Assembly (NCBI GenBank): GCA_016794505.1
Contig: JAEUJZ010000187.1
Location: 1-40,527, forward strand
DNA: 40,527 nucleotides
Source: Myxococcales bacterium
GTDB lineage: Bacteria; Myxococcota_A; Polyangia; Palsa-1104; JAEUJZ01
Reading direction: 5' to 3'
Positions 7,022-15,625 of this stretch are shown here, in pieces; within the stretch, counting starts at the first letter, position 1, and the number at the start of each line of letters is the position of its first letter. Both the position numbers and the translations under genes were made by a program. Under the pieces are notes generated by a model that did no database searches, was not told the DNA's origin, and was given only the letters and a program-made list of their open reading frames with translations.

Positions 7022-7975
7022 CTAGCCCCAAAGCTTGATGCCGCCGAGCAGGCCGGCGACGTTCTGCACGCGCTTCACATTGGCCGGAAGCTCGCCTTTG
7101 AGCTTCTCGGCATTGCCACCGCCGATATAGATCACGCCGGGGTTAAAGATGCGCTGCACCAGCGCCAAGACCTCGCGCACGCGCTTGTTCCACTTGCTGT
7201 TGCCCGCTTCGACCCGCGCGGCGTTCCCAATGGACTGTTCGTACGTGCGGCCCTTGCGGAAGGGATGGTGCGCCATTTCTAGATTGGGGACATAGCGCCC
7301 ATCGACAAACAGCGCGAAGCCCATGCCGGTGCCCAAGGTCAAGACCAGCTCGACGCCCTGGCCCGCGATCACCCCGAGGCCTTGGATTCCGGCGTCGTTG
7401 AGCACCCGCGTCGGACGACCGCACAGGTCCTGCAGCGCCTGCCGCAGGTTGAACTGGACCCAGCTCTTGTGCAGGTTGGGGGCGCTTTGGATCACACCCT
7501 CGACGACGACACCGGGAAAGCCGACCGAGACGCGCTCGAAGGGCGTATCGGGCAGCATCGCCTTGATCACAGCCAGGATGGCCTGTGGCGTCGCAGGACG
7601 AGGGGTCGGCTGACGCACGCGGTTGCCGCTCTGCTGGCCCTTGCCGTCTAGGAGCATGCTCTTGATTCCGGTGCCGCCGATGTCGATGGCCAGGGTGTAC
7701 GGCGCCTCGGGCTCTGTCGCGGCAGGCACCGCGGCGGGGACCTCGGCCGCTTCGCCGGCTGCCACCGCATCAGGAGACGCGACGGTCTCGGGCGCGGGCA
7801 ACACAGGCGGGGAATCGGCATCGCTTGCCGGCTCGACCGGGGCTGACTCGGTCTTTGGAGTCGCCTCGGCGCTCTGCGGCTCGGCCTTGGCGCCTTTGCG
7901 CTTGGACTTGCCGGGTTTGCTCGTTCCGGGGCTCTTTGCGTCCGAATCCGACCTGAAATCGCTGCTATCGCTCAT
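7022..7975 (-). CDS. ppgK: Polyphosphate glucokinase (ROK family) with disordered N-terminal extension
   Basis: It phosphorylates glucose using inorganic polyphosphate (and often ATP). The ROK core starts near residue 93, with the phosphate loop DIGGTGIKS (98-106) and SVGFPGVV. The catalytic Asp is in the NDA motif (193-195) and LTLGTGMGFALF begins at about 212. The cysteine-rich zinc motif CXCGX2G of ordinary ROK sugar kinases is absent, as is known for polyphosphate glucokinases. The first 92 residues are Ser/Lys then Ala/Pro/Glu-rich, with no predicted fold, which is unusual because family members are about 250 residues. It lies 32 bp downstream of pxpA on the same strand but has its own -10-like sequence. 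Confidence 0.88.
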   Translation of the reverse strand: MSDSSDFRSDSDAKSPGTSKPGKSKRKGAKAEPQSAEATPKTESAPVEPASDADSPPVLPAPETVASPDAVAAGEAAEVPAAVPAATEPEAPYTLAIDIGGTGIKSMLLDGKGQQSGNRVRQPTPRPATPQAILAVIKAMLPDTPFERVSVGFPGVVVEGVIQSAPNLHKSWVQFNLRQALQDLCGRPTRVLNDAGIQGLGVIAGQGVELVLTLGTGMGFALFVDGRYVPNLEMAHHPFRKGRTYEQSIGNAARVEAGNSKWNKRVREVLALVQRIFNPGVIYIGGGNAEKLKGELPANVKRVQNVAGLLGGIKLWG

Positions 7976-7981
7976 TTTCTG

Positions 7982-7987
7982 TAAATA
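7982..7987 (-). promoter_or_regulatory. Candidate -10 box before ppgK
   Basis: On the minus strand the stretch GATATTTACAGAAA runs into ATG 7975. Either TATTTA (6 nt before ATG) or GATATT (8 nt before) could serve as the -10, giving a leaderless mRNA. It is notably AT-rich for this genome. Confidence 0.35.
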
Positions 7988-8007
7988 TCACGCTCTGCGG
8001 GCGCGAA

Positions 8008-8829
8008 TCAACGAGCGGCACTCGAATGGGCGGGCTCGGGTCTCGCGCCAGCCCCCGGTCGGCAGACGGTAATTCCAGCCGCAAAGAGAGCTGCCCGCAG
8101 GCCGGCGGCCAAGCGCTCGGCACCGGGCGTATCGCTGTGCAGGCACAGGGTCGCGATCGGCTGAGCAAACTCGACCCGCTGACCATCCGCCGCCTGCACG
8201 CTGCGACGCTGAATCAGCCCCAACGCCTGCTCGGTCACCTCGTCGAGAGAGCCGAGGATCGCACCGGGCTGCCCGCGCTCGACCAGAGCGCACGACGAGA
8301 CATACCGACGATCGGCGAAGGCCTCTTCGTAGACGACCAGGCCCGCCTCGCGAAAGACAAAAAGGCCGCGGCTGCCGGCTCGCGCAAAGAGCGGCAGTGG
8401 CTGGTCCAAGCTGCGCACGACATCGACCAGTGCGGATGCAGCCTGCAGATCGTCGGCAGCAGCGTGATACAGGGCGCCGTGCGGCTTGATGTGCGAAAGC
8501 GAGACGCCCTGGGACCGGGCCACCTGCGCGAGATCCTGGATCTGCTGCCGCAGCGAGTCGACCAGCGCGGTGCGGCTCATCGCCACAGGTCTGCGGCCAA
8601 AGTGAACGCGATCGGGGTAACTGGGATGCGCCCCGACGGCCACGCCCGCCTCGCGACACAGGGCGATGACCGCGCGCATGCTATCGCCGTCGCCAGCGTG
8701 GCCGCCACAGGCGACATTGGCCGATGAGAGCGGACGAATCAGGGCAGCCTCCCGGCCATCGGCGAGGCGCTCGGGAAGCTCTCCGACGTCGGCGTTGAGA
8801 TCGATGCAGGATGGCTCGCGGGGGGTCAT
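8008..8829 (-). CDS. pxpA: 5-oxoprolinase subunit A (LamB/YcsF family)
   Basis: A 273-residue protein, close to the family norm of about 250. With PxpB and PxpC it cleaves 5-oxoproline (pyroglutamate) to glutamate using ATP. Family signatures are visible: IDLNADVGE near residue 8, SANVACGGHAGD, VGAHPSYPDR and LSHIKPHGALYH. The C-terminal CLHSDTPGAERLA block is also typical. ATG 8829 overlaps the PxpBC stop by 4 nt (ATGA). An upstream open reading frame in the same frame to 9555 is a shadow of PxpBC, so the shorter start is correct. Confidence 0.93.
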   Translation of the reverse strand: MTPREPSCIDLNADVGELPERLADGREAALIRPLSSANVACGGHAGDGDSMRAVIALCREAGVAVGAHPSYPDRVHFGRRPVAMSRTALVDSLRQQIQDLAQVARSQGVSLSHIKPHGALYHAAADDLQAASALVDVVRSLDQPLPLFARAGSRGLFVFREAGLVVYEEAFADRRYVSSCALVERGQPGAILGSLDEVTEQALGLIQRRSVQAADGQRVEFAQPIATLCLHSDTPGAERLAAGLRAALFAAGITVCRPGAGARPEPAHSSAAR

Positions 8830-10586
8830 GGGCGTTGTGCGTCGTCTGAGTCTGGGGCCGACACGATGGCCTGGGCCAGCGCCGCCTGCAGCGCAGCATA
8901 GGCCGCCTGCGCGTCCGCCAGCGAGACAGGCACGAGGCCAATGGTATCGCCCGGACGAAGCCGTCCCAGCAGCGGAAGATCGGCGGCGATGACCACGGCC
9001 AGCACGGGATAGCCGCCGGTCACCTGCTGCTCGATGCCGAGCAAGATGGGCTGGCCGTCGGGAGGAACCTGCACGGTACCCGTGCTGACGCCTGCCGAAA
9101 GAAGCTGTGCCGCCGGGCTTGCGCCGTCGACAAAAGGCAGCGGTGGATCGGCCAAAAGCCGCAGCCCGGCGCGGTTTGCCTGCGCCCGGACCGAAAGCGG
9201 CACCTGCGTGATCCGATCGCGCAGCGACGACGGGAACCAAGCCGCCTGCGGCCCCCAGGTCACGCGCAGCGTTGTGCGTCGTTCGAGCAAGTGGGCCCCT
9301 TGCGGTGTCAGCCGCGCGATGCGAGCAGACGTCGCGGGATCGAGGTCCACATCGACAGGCCCGCAGAGCACATCGCCGGACTGCAAGGCCCGCCCCAAGA
9401 AGCCACCAAAGCCTGCGCGCACATCGGTGGCTGCGCTGCCAGCGAGCCGCGGCACCACGAAGCCGCCAGCCAGAGCGAGATACGCGCGGGCCCCCTCTGC
9501 GACGTGGCCACAGCGCAGGATCTGCCCACGCCGCACGGGCAGCGTCTGGCCGCAAGGGACGGCGACGCCATCCAGGGTCATGGGCAGGGTACCAGCGACG
9601 GCGATTCGGACATCTCGCGCGGCGCGCAGCGCAGGCCCACGCACCGTGACTTCAAGCGCAGCGGCGCCGTCTTGGTTTCCCACCAGGCGATTGGCCAGAC
9701 GCAGCGCGATCGGATCAGCGGCTCCACCCGCCGAGATCCCCAGGTGGGCAAAGCCGGGCCGCCCCAGGTCTTGCACCGTCGTCAACGGACCGGGGCTCAG
9801 CACGTGCAGCGCTGCCTGAGCCCTGGACTGCTCGGCGGGGGCGGTCGTCTGTTCTGGCTCGACGAAGGGCGTGTATGTCTGCGGCACGAAACGCACGGTG
9901 TCGCCGGGCTGAAGCACGGTCCATGGAGTGGCCGCCATGTGTAGTAGCGGCGTCGACGTGCGCCCGATCAGGCGCCAGCCACCAGGGCTGCACGAGGGAT
10001 AGATCCCCGCCTGTGCCCCGGCCAAAGCCACGCTGCCGGCAGGAACAGCCAGCCGCGGTGAAGCCAAGCGCGGCATCTGCAGCGACGGAGGCAGGCCGAT
10101 GAGATACGGGAAACCGGGCGCAAAGCCAAAGAACGCCACGGTGTAGTCCGCCGCGGCATGGCGCGCGATCACGTCGGCGGGCGCGAGTCCAGCGTGTCGA
10201 GCCAGGTCCTCTAGATCGGGTCCCTGATCTCCGCCATACCAGACGGGAAGCTCGATATGGGAAGGGGGCGGGAACGACGCTGCGCTTGCCGAGTGCAGGA
10301 TATGGCGGAGCGCTTCGGCCAGCTTTTCCGGCGCGAAGTGCAGGGGATCGAAGCGCACAAGGATCGACGCATACCCGGCCACGACATCGGTCATGCCAGC
10401 GAGCGGATCGCGCCGCAGGGCGAGAAGGGTCTGACGGATGGTCCCAGCGAGAGTGGACAGTGAAGGACGAGCCTCGATCGCGTCGGACAGACCAGCGGAT
10501 CGATCGCCGCCCATGAAAGATTCTAGGAAGCACACGCGAAGCGCGTGGTCCGAGGCCACTTCGATCCGGGGAAGCGGATCGCTCAT
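8826..10586 (-). CDS. pxpB/pxpC: 5-oxoprolinase subunits B and C fused (PxpB-PxpC)
   Basis: A 586-residue natural fusion of the two carboxyltransferase-like subunits (KipI and KipA homologues) of prokaryotic 5-oxoprolinase. Residues about 1-260 are PxpB, with DLARHAGL, FFGFAPGFPYL, PAGSVALAG and the CSPGGWRLIGRT block. A Thr/Ala/Glu linker near 270 leads to PxpC from about 285, with SPGPLTTVQDLGRPG, GISAGGAADPIA, NQDGAAALEVT and GIEQQVTGGYPVLAVV. In many bacteria the two are separate genes; fusion fixes their stoichiometry. ATG 10586 overlaps the MFS gene stop by 4 nt and its own stop overlaps pxpA, giving a tightly coupled run. Upstream in-frame sequence to 11456 belongs to the MFS gene in another frame. 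Confidence 0.92.
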   Translation of the reverse strand: MSDPLPRIEVASDHALRVCFLESFMGGDRSAGLSDAIEARPSLSTLAGTIRQTLLALRRDPLAGMTDVVAGYASILVRFDPLHFAPEKLAEALRHILHSASAASFPPPSHIELPVWYGGDQGPDLEDLARHAGLAPADVIARHAAADYTVAFFGFAPGFPYLIGLPPSLQMPRLASPRLAVPAGSVALAGAQAGIYPSCSPGGWRLIGRTSTPLLHMAATPWTVLQPGDTVRFVPQTYTPFVEPEQTTAPAEQSRAQAALHVLSPGPLTTVQDLGRPGFAHLGISAGGAADPIALRLANRLVGNQDGAAALEVTVRGPALRAARDVRIAVAGTLPMTLDGVAVPCGQTLPVRRGQILRCGHVAEGARAYLALAGGFVVPRLAGSAATDVRAGFGGFLGRALQSGDVLCGPVDVDLDPATSARIARLTPQGAHLLERRTTLRVTWGPQAAWFPSSLRDRITQVPLSVRAQANRAGLRLLADPPLPFVDGASPAAQLLSAGVSTGTVQVPPDGQPILLGIEQQVTGGYPVLAVVIAADLPLLGRLRPGDTIGLVPVSLADAQAAYAALQAALAQAIVSAPDSDDAQRP

Positions 10587-11827
10587 GTCAGCTCGGTTCC
10601 GCGCGTCTCGGGCAGGGCCCAGACCAGCAGCGCGCCGAGGGCATACAGGCCGGAAAGCACGCTGAGTGTGGCCCCCAGACCCCAGCGATCGGCAAGCGCT
10701 CCGACGGCCATGGGGGCAAACGCCGAGATCGCACGCCCGGCGTTGTAACAGAGCCCCTGCGCAGTGCCGCGAATGGATGCGGGGAAAAGCTCGGCCAGCA
10801 GGGCTCCAAAGACGCTGAAATAGCCATGGCCCGCGAACCCCACGAGCGGCGCCACGACCAAAAGACCGATGGGCTGGCGCGATGCAGCGACGAACAAGGG
10901 CACGGCCAGTGCGGCCATGAGCACGTATGCGGCAAAGACCGGCCGCCGGCCCCAGCGATCGGCAAGGACACCGAAGGACACATAGCCGACAAAGGCTCCA
11001 GCCTGCATGGGCAACAGAAAGGACAGGGCCCGCAGCGAAGACAGGGATGCGCCACCGCGGTCTGTCGGCGCGGACAGATAGCTGGGGATCCACGTGAATA
11101 AGCCCCAGTACGCACACATCAGCACGCTGGCCAGAAGCGTCGCCCATGCCACCAACGCACACAGGGGGGGCCGCAGCAAGGCTGCGAGTCGTGGCCGGTC
11201 TGCGGTAGCCAGCCGAGGCTGCACGCTCTTCCAGGCCGCTGGCTCGTTCACGCGAGCGCGGATCCAGACGGCCAAAAGAGCCGGCGAGGCGCCGACCCAG
11301 AACAGCGCACGGAACCCCCAGCGCGGCAGGATCCACGTCGACAAGATCGCGGCCAGGGCATAGCCGACGGCCCAGCCGGCCTGGACCCAGCCGATGGCTT
11401 GACCGCGGCGATCGGCGGGGACGGACTCTGCGACCAGAACGGCTCCGGCTGCCCACTCGCCACCGAGGCCCACGCCAAGAAGCAGACGCCAGATCACCAA
11501 CACGGGCAGGCTGTGAGCGGTCGCGGCTCCGGCGGTGCAGACGGCATAGAGCAACACCGACAGCGTCAAGGCCCGCGCCCGCCCCAGGCGATCGGCCAGC
11601 CAGCCAAAAAGGACCCCGCCGACCGCCGAGCTAAGCAAGGTAATCGACGCCAGGCCCCCAGAGGCTGCCCCGCTTAGCTGAAACTCGCGGGCGATGGCCG
11701 GAAGTGCGAAGGCATAGAGCATCGCGTCCATGCCATCGAGCGTCCACCCAAGAAACGCCGCCCACAGCACACGCCGCTGCGGAATCGACAGATCAGAAAA
11801 GAGCGACCAAGCCGCCGAGCGAGCCAA
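10583..11827 (-). CDS. MFS transporter, metabolite:H+ symporter type
   Basis: A 414-residue major facilitator protein with about 12 membrane helices. DGMDAMLYAFALPAI in helix 1 is typical of the aromatic-acid/sialic-acid symporter group, where an Asp in the first helix is needed for transport. Motif A is GWLADRLGRARAL between helices 2 and 3, and a second copy (GVLADRWGRRPVF) starts the C-terminal half. Position at the head of the pxpBC-pxpA run suggests that it imports 5-oxoproline or a pyroglutamyl or related compound. The start is TTG 11827, 15 bp after the htpG stop; no ATG/GTG lies closer to the N-terminus of the conserved region. It may be co-transcribed with htpG. Confidence 0.85.
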   Translation of the reverse strand: MARSAAWSLFSDLSIPQRRVLWAAFLGWTLDGMDAMLYAFALPAIAREFQLSGAASGGLASITLLSSAVGGVLFGWLADRLGRARALTLSVLLYAVCTAGAATAHSLPVLVIWRLLLGVGLGGEWAAGAVLVAESVPADRRGQAIGWVQAGWAVGYALAAILSTWILPRWGFRALFWVGASPALLAVWIRARVNEPAAWKSVQPRLATADRPRLAALLRPPLCALVAWATLLASVLMCAYWGLFTWIPSYLSAPTDRGGASLSSLRALSFLLPMQAGAFVGYVSFGVLADRWGRRPVFAAYVLMAALAVPLFVAASRQPIGLLVVAPLVGFAGHGYFSVFGALLAELFPASIRGTAQGLCYNAGRAISAFAPMAVGALADRWGLGATLSVLSGLYALGALLVWALPETRGTELT

Positions 11828-11842
11828 GAGCCGACGCCGGCT

Positions 11843-13825
11843 TTAGGTGGCGACGCTGCGCAGGTCGCGTTCGAGCACCTTGCCCAGGGCGGCCAGCGTC
11901 GATCCAGGTCGCGGCACCGCTCCTTGTGCCAGGTATGCAAGGTCCAAGATCAGGTCGCTATACGTGGCAACGTCGTCGCTGCCGGGTCGCACGACCAGCA
12001 AGTGAGCCAGCGACTTCACAAGGGGGTTTTTGGGGTTGATCTCTAGGATCGGCTTCTGCACCTGCACTTTGCGGCCGGCGCGAAGAAGGATCTGTTCCAT
12101 GTGCGGTCCCAGATCACCCTCGTCGCTGACCAGCACGCAGGGGCTGCCTTCCAAGCGGCTCGACAGGCGGACTTCTTTGACCTGTTCTTGGAAGCGCGAG
12201 CGCAGATGGGCAACCAAGCTGCCTAGCTCGGCCTCGTCGCCCGGCTTGGCCTCGGGCTCGCTCTTTTCTTTGCTCTCGTCGCTGCCGTCCTTGGGCTTGA
12301 CCTTGGGCGGGGTGAAGTCGCCCTTGTGGACGGGCTTGAGCTTCTTCTTGTCGAATTCCGACAGGCCCTGCACCACCCACTCGTCGACGGCATCGGTGAG
12401 CAGAAGGACATCGACACCGAGGCGACGCAGGGACTCAACATGCGGGCTGGCTTCGAGCACAGCGCGCGACGAGCCGGTAATGAAATAGATCTCGTCCTGC
12501 CCCTCGGGCATGGCGGCGACGTACTCGGGCAGCGTGATGTGCTTGTCGACCGGCGTCTTTAGGCTCTGCCACAGGCAGATCTCGGCGACCTTCTCGCGGT
12601 TTCCAGCGTCGAGGAAGATGCCCTCTTTGAGCACGGTGCCGAACTCTTCGAAGAACGCGCGGTACAGGTCGGGCTTGTCGTTCTTTGCGCGCTTGAGCTC
12701 GTCGAGAATCTTCTTTACGAGCTGCTTTTGAATCGCGCTGATGACCTGGTTCTTCTGCAGGATCTCGCGCGAGACGTTGAGGGGTAGGTCGTCGGAATCG
12801 ACAACGCCACGCACGAAGCGCAGCCACGGCGGCAAGAGCTCATCGGCGTGGTCGAGAATGAAGACGCGGCGCACATATAGCTGCATGCCGCGGCGCTTGT
12901 CATCGCGATCAGCGAGGAAGTCAAAGCCCGGCTTCTGCGGGATATAGACGATGGCCTGAAACTGGTACGGCGCGTCCAAGTGGATGTGCAAGCGAGCGAG
13001 CGGCTCGTCGGTGACAAAGCCACCCATAAGCTCTTTGTAGAAGTCTTTGTACTCGTCCTCGCTGACCTCGGACGGGCGCTTGGCCCAAAGCGCGGTCGCA
13101 CGATTGAGCTGACGCTCGCCCAGCTTGATCGGCCACTTCACATAGTTCGAGTACTGCTTGACGATGCCTTCCAGGCGCCAGTCTTCGAGGAACTCGGCCG
13201 CGTCGCTGTTCAAGTGCAAGGTGACGGTGGTGCCGATGCGTCGACGGCTCGACGAAGAAATCGTGTAGGTGCCGCCGCCGTGGCAGGTCCACAGCACGGG
13301 CTCGGCGCCGGGCTCGGCCGACAGCGTATCGAGCTCGACCTTGTCGGCGACCATGAACGCAGAATAAAAGCCGACGCCAAACTGGCCGATGACATCGAGG
13401 GCCTGACCGCTCTGCGCTTTTTCTTTCTGCTGCGCTAGCTGCTTCACCAGCGTCGCTGTGCCCGAGCGGGCGATGGTGCCGATATTGTCGATCACCTGCT
13501 GCCGCGTCATGCCGATGCCGGTGTCGGTGATGCGAATGATCTTCTGGTCTTTGTCGATGGCGATCTCGATGGCCGGTGCTTCGGCTAGCTCACCCTCGGC
13601 AGCAGGCTTTAGCTCAGGCCGGGTCAGGGCCAAAAAGCGCAGGGTGTCGATGGCGTCCGAGGAGTTCGAGATCAGCTCGCGCAGAAAGATCTCTTTCTTG
13701 CTGTAGAGCGAATGCACCATTAAGTGCAGAAGCTGCTGAACTTCCGTCGAGAACGTGCGCTGCTCGCCGCCGGGCGCCGCAGCTTGGGCTTGGGGATCCT
13801 GGGAAGAAGGGGTCGCAGTCGTCAT
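11843..13825 (-). CDS. htpG: Molecular chaperone HtpG (Hsp90)
   Basis: A 660-residue bacterial Hsp90, an ATP-driven cytoplasmic homodimeric chaperone. The GHKL ATPase domain shows ELISNSSDA (E50-A58, with the catalytic Glu and nucleotide-binding Asn/Asp), DTGIGM (101-106) and GQFGVGFYSAFMVAD. The middle domain contains the highly conserved VDSDDLPLNVSREILQ. A Lys/Glu/Ser-rich linker of about 30 residues sits near residue 490, longer than in E. coli (624 aa total). I chose ATG 13825; an in-frame ATG six codons earlier (13843) is possible. TAGGGA precedes the chosen start by 7 nt, an imperfect -10. No CIRCE-type operator is seen. The gene diverges from 13963. Confidence 0.95.
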   Translation of the reverse strand: MTTATPSSQDPQAQAAAPGGEQRTFSTEVQQLLHLMVHSLYSKKEIFLRELISNSSDAIDTLRFLALTRPELKPAAEGELAEAPAIEIAIDKDQKIIRITDTGIGMTRQQVIDNIGTIARSGTATLVKQLAQQKEKAQSGQALDVIGQFGVGFYSAFMVADKVELDTLSAEPGAEPVLWTCHGGGTYTISSSSRRRIGTTVTLHLNSDAAEFLEDWRLEGIVKQYSNYVKWPIKLGERQLNRATALWAKRPSEVSEDEYKDFYKELMGGFVTDEPLARLHIHLDAPYQFQAIVYIPQKPGFDFLADRDDKRRGMQLYVRRVFILDHADELLPPWLRFVRGVVDSDDLPLNVSREILQKNQVISAIQKQLVKKILDELKRAKNDKPDLYRAFFEEFGTVLKEGIFLDAGNREKVAEICLWQSLKTPVDKHITLPEYVAAMPEGQDEIYFITGSSRAVLEASPHVESLRRLGVDVLLLTDAVDEWVVQGLSEFDKKKLKPVHKGDFTPPKVKPKDGSDESKEKSEPEAKPGDEAELGSLVAHLRSRFQEQVKEVRLSSRLEGSPCVLVSDEGDLGPHMEQILLRAGRKVQVQKPILEINPKNPLVKSLAHLLVVRPGSDDVATYSDLILDLAYLAQGAVPRPGSTLAALGKVLERDLRSVAT

Positions 13826-13889
13826 GCAGCCATCCCTAACCATGCTGGCCGGGCATGGCAAGCCCTGAATGCAGGCATCGTGCATCCTG

Positions 13890-13905
13890 GCTGGCTTTGG
13901 CCAGC
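13890..13905. other. Short hairpin in the htpG/13963 divergent region
   Basis: GCTGGC, a TTTG loop and GCCAGC form a perfect 6-bp stem in the 137-bp divergent region. It could be an operator or an mRNA hairpin; no T tract follows, so it is not a typical terminator. Confidence 0.3.
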
Positions 13906-13927
13906 AAGCGCGGACGGGTGGTTGGCT

Positions 13928-13956
13928 TTGACACGCTGCCGGCGCTTTGAAACCAT
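13928..13956 (+). promoter_or_regulatory. Promoter of the 13963 gene: TTGACA, 17 bp, AACCAT
   Basis: A perfect -35 TTGACA (13928-13933), a 17-bp spacer and AACCAT (13951-13956) with the conserved A2, A5 and T6. The -10 ends 6 nt before ATG 13963, so the mRNA should start at or beside the start codon. This is the strongest housekeeping -35 match I found in the window. Confidence 0.5.
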
Positions 13957-13962
13957 GCCGAC

Positions 13963-14901
13963 ATGCTGGCGCTGTCTGCGAACCTGGCTGCTGCGCTGGG
14001 GCTGCGACTTCTCGTCGAGGGAAGCTGCCCCAGTCAGGCCGCAGTGCAGGCCCAGCTTGCGCCGCTTCTGCCAAGCTCTGGAGTGGCGATGCTGGAACAG
14101 TCGCCGACAGCGGCAGCAAGAACCGATGTCACGGCCCGCGTCGAGCCTCTCGACGATCTGCTGCGCGTCGAAGTGCGCGACGCGGCTGGGCGCCTGATCT
14201 CGCTGCGCGATCAGCGACGAGACGTCCCCTGTGCCGACCTGGCGGCGTTTGCGGCTGTGGTCATCGCCACGGCAGTCGCTGCTCAGCCTCAAAGTGCGCC
14301 ACCGGCTCTGACCGTGCCTCCGGCTTTGCTGGCGCAGCCAGCGCGGCCGCCGCGTCCTCGGCTGACGCTGGGAATCTCGCTCGCGGGAGTTCTGGCCTTG
14401 ACCGCAGCCAGGGCAGCCGCCGGAGCCAGCTTGGATGTGCAGGTTGCCCAGCCGAGCGATGTGTTCGGCCTGCGTCTATCGTTTGCCGGCACCTCGCTGC
14501 GCCGAGTCGCCGTCGAGTCCGGGGCGGCCGACTACACTCGACTACACGCGGGGGTGCTGGCTCGCTATCGACTGCGCCCCGCAGGGGCTCGGCTGGCGCT
14601 GGATGTCTCGGCGGGCCTGCTGGGAGCGCTGGTGCGAGTCGAAGGCACGGGCTTCGCGGAAAACTTGGCCAGTCAGGGCTTCGACGTCGGGACCGGCGGC
14701 GGCGTGCGCCTGACGCGCTTCGTGGCGCTACCGAATGGCGCGCTGACGCTGTCGCTGGACTTGCTCGCGCTGGGCTGGCTGCGCCCACAGGTCCTGCGCC
14801 TGCTCTATGTGCCTGCAACCGAGACAAGCCCAGCCAGCACCCTGCCCGCCTGGGATATCCTTCTGTCTTTGGGGATTGGCTGGCAGCGGCACCTGCCCTA
14901 G
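13963..14901 (+). CDS. Hypothetical exported or outer-membrane-like protein
   Basis: A 312-residue protein I cannot assign to a named family. The first about 25 residues are hydrophobic (MLALSANLAAALGLRLLVEG) and may be a signal. A Pro/Ala-rich linker near 105-135 separates two parts. The N-terminal part looks like a small periplasmic alpha/beta domain. The C-terminal half has repeated amphipathic strands, as in LTLGISLAGVLAL, LHAGVLARYRLR, LALDVSAGLLGAL and LTLSLDLLALGWL. Alternating hydrophobic residues suggest a small beta-barrel. Proteins of this layout next to an ECF sigma factor and a FecR/TPR protein occur in Myxococcota (general knowledge, not checked), so a cell-envelope sensing role is plausible. 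Confidence 0.6.
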   Translation: MLALSANLAAALGLRLLVEGSCPSQAAVQAQLAPLLPSSGVAMLEQSPTAAARTDVTARVEPLDDLLRVEVRDAAGRLISLRDQRRDVPCADLAAFAAVVIATAVAAQPQSAPPALTVPPALLAQPARPPRPRLTLGISLAGVLALTAARAAAGASLDVQVAQPSDVFGLRLSFAGTSLRRVAVESGAADYTRLHAGVLARYRLRPAGARLALDVSAGLLGALVRVEGTGFAENLASQGFDVGTGGGVRLTRFVALPNGALTLSLDLLALGWLRPQVLRLLYVPATETSPASTLPAWDILLSLGIGWQRHLP

Positions 14902-14986
14902 GGTCCAAGGGTCCGTCTGCGAGCGGCTCGGTCTGTGGGCGCACCGGCTGTAAGGTTGCAGCCGGCAGCCATCCCCAACGGGTGTT

Positions 14987-15625
14987 GTGTACGTGGCCGA
15001 GGCAAAAAAAGACCCAGCGCAGCCGAGCGACCGGACTCCGTATGAGATCGGTGCGGTGTATCGTGCGCACGCGCAGACCGTCGCGCGCTGGGCGTATCGC
15101 CTGGGCGGGCCCGCCATCGATATCGAAGACGTCGTGCAAGAGGTGTTTCTGACGGCCCATCGCCTGCTGCCCGAGTTCCGTGGCGAAGCCAAGATCACGA
15201 CGTGGCTGTTTCGCATCACGCAAAACCAGGTCCGCCATCAGCGTCGCAAGCTGCGCTTTCGACAGTTTCTGTCTGGGACCGCGACCGACGTGATTGGGCA
15301 GACCGCCTCGACGAAGCCGACGCCGATTGAGGTGCTAGAACAGCGGCAAGCCAACGCCACCATCTATCGTGTTCTCGACGGGATGAGCGACAAGTACCGC
15401 ACCGCCTTCATCCTGTTTGAGATCGAGCAGGTCTCGGGCGAAGAGATTGCGACCCTGATGGGCCAGAAGGTATCGACCATCTGGGTCTGGCTGCACCGGG
15501 CTCGCGCGCACTTTGCGGCGGGCTTGGAAAAGCTAGAGCGCGCCGAAGCGAGTCGCGCCGAGTCGCCGTCTACAGCACCGACGCCCAAGAAACCGAATGA
15601 CCCCACACCGAGCGCATCGTCATGA
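14987..15625 (+). CDS. ECF-type RNA polymerase sigma factor
   Basis: A 212-residue sigma-70 family factor of the ECF group. Region 2 (about 22-90) contains DIEDVVQEVFLTAHRLLPEFRG and ITTWLFRITQN, which bind core polymerase and the -10 element. Region 4 (about 125-180) contains MSDKYRTAFILFEIEQ and GEEIATLMG, then the recognition helix VSTIWVWLHRARAHF. A Ser/Pro-rich tail follows. The start is GTG 14987; no strong Shine-Dalgarno sequence is visible. The last 4 nt overlap the start of the FecR/TPR gene, the usual arrangement of a sigma factor with its anti-sigma partner. Target promoters cannot be read from this window. Confidence 0.92.
   Translation: MYVAEAKKDPAQPSDRTPYEIGAVYRAHAQTVARWAYRLGGPAIDIEDVVQEVFLTAHRLLPEFRGEAKITTWLFRITQNQVRHQRRKLRFRQFLSGTATDVIGQTASTKPTPIEVLEQRQANATIYRVLDGMSDKYRTAFILFEIEQVSGEEIATLMGQKVSTIWVWLHRARAHFAAGLEKLERAEASRAESPSTAPTPKKPNDPTPSASS

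Noticed and set aside
8830..9555. N-terminal extension of pxpA by 242 codons
   Set aside because: The extension lies over PxpC in another frame, is Arg/Ala-rich and matches no family. The conserved PxpA start is at 8829.
13826..13962. CIRCE or sigma-32 control element for htpG
   Set aside because: No TTAGCACTC-type inverted repeat and no convincing heat-shock promoter could be found by eye.
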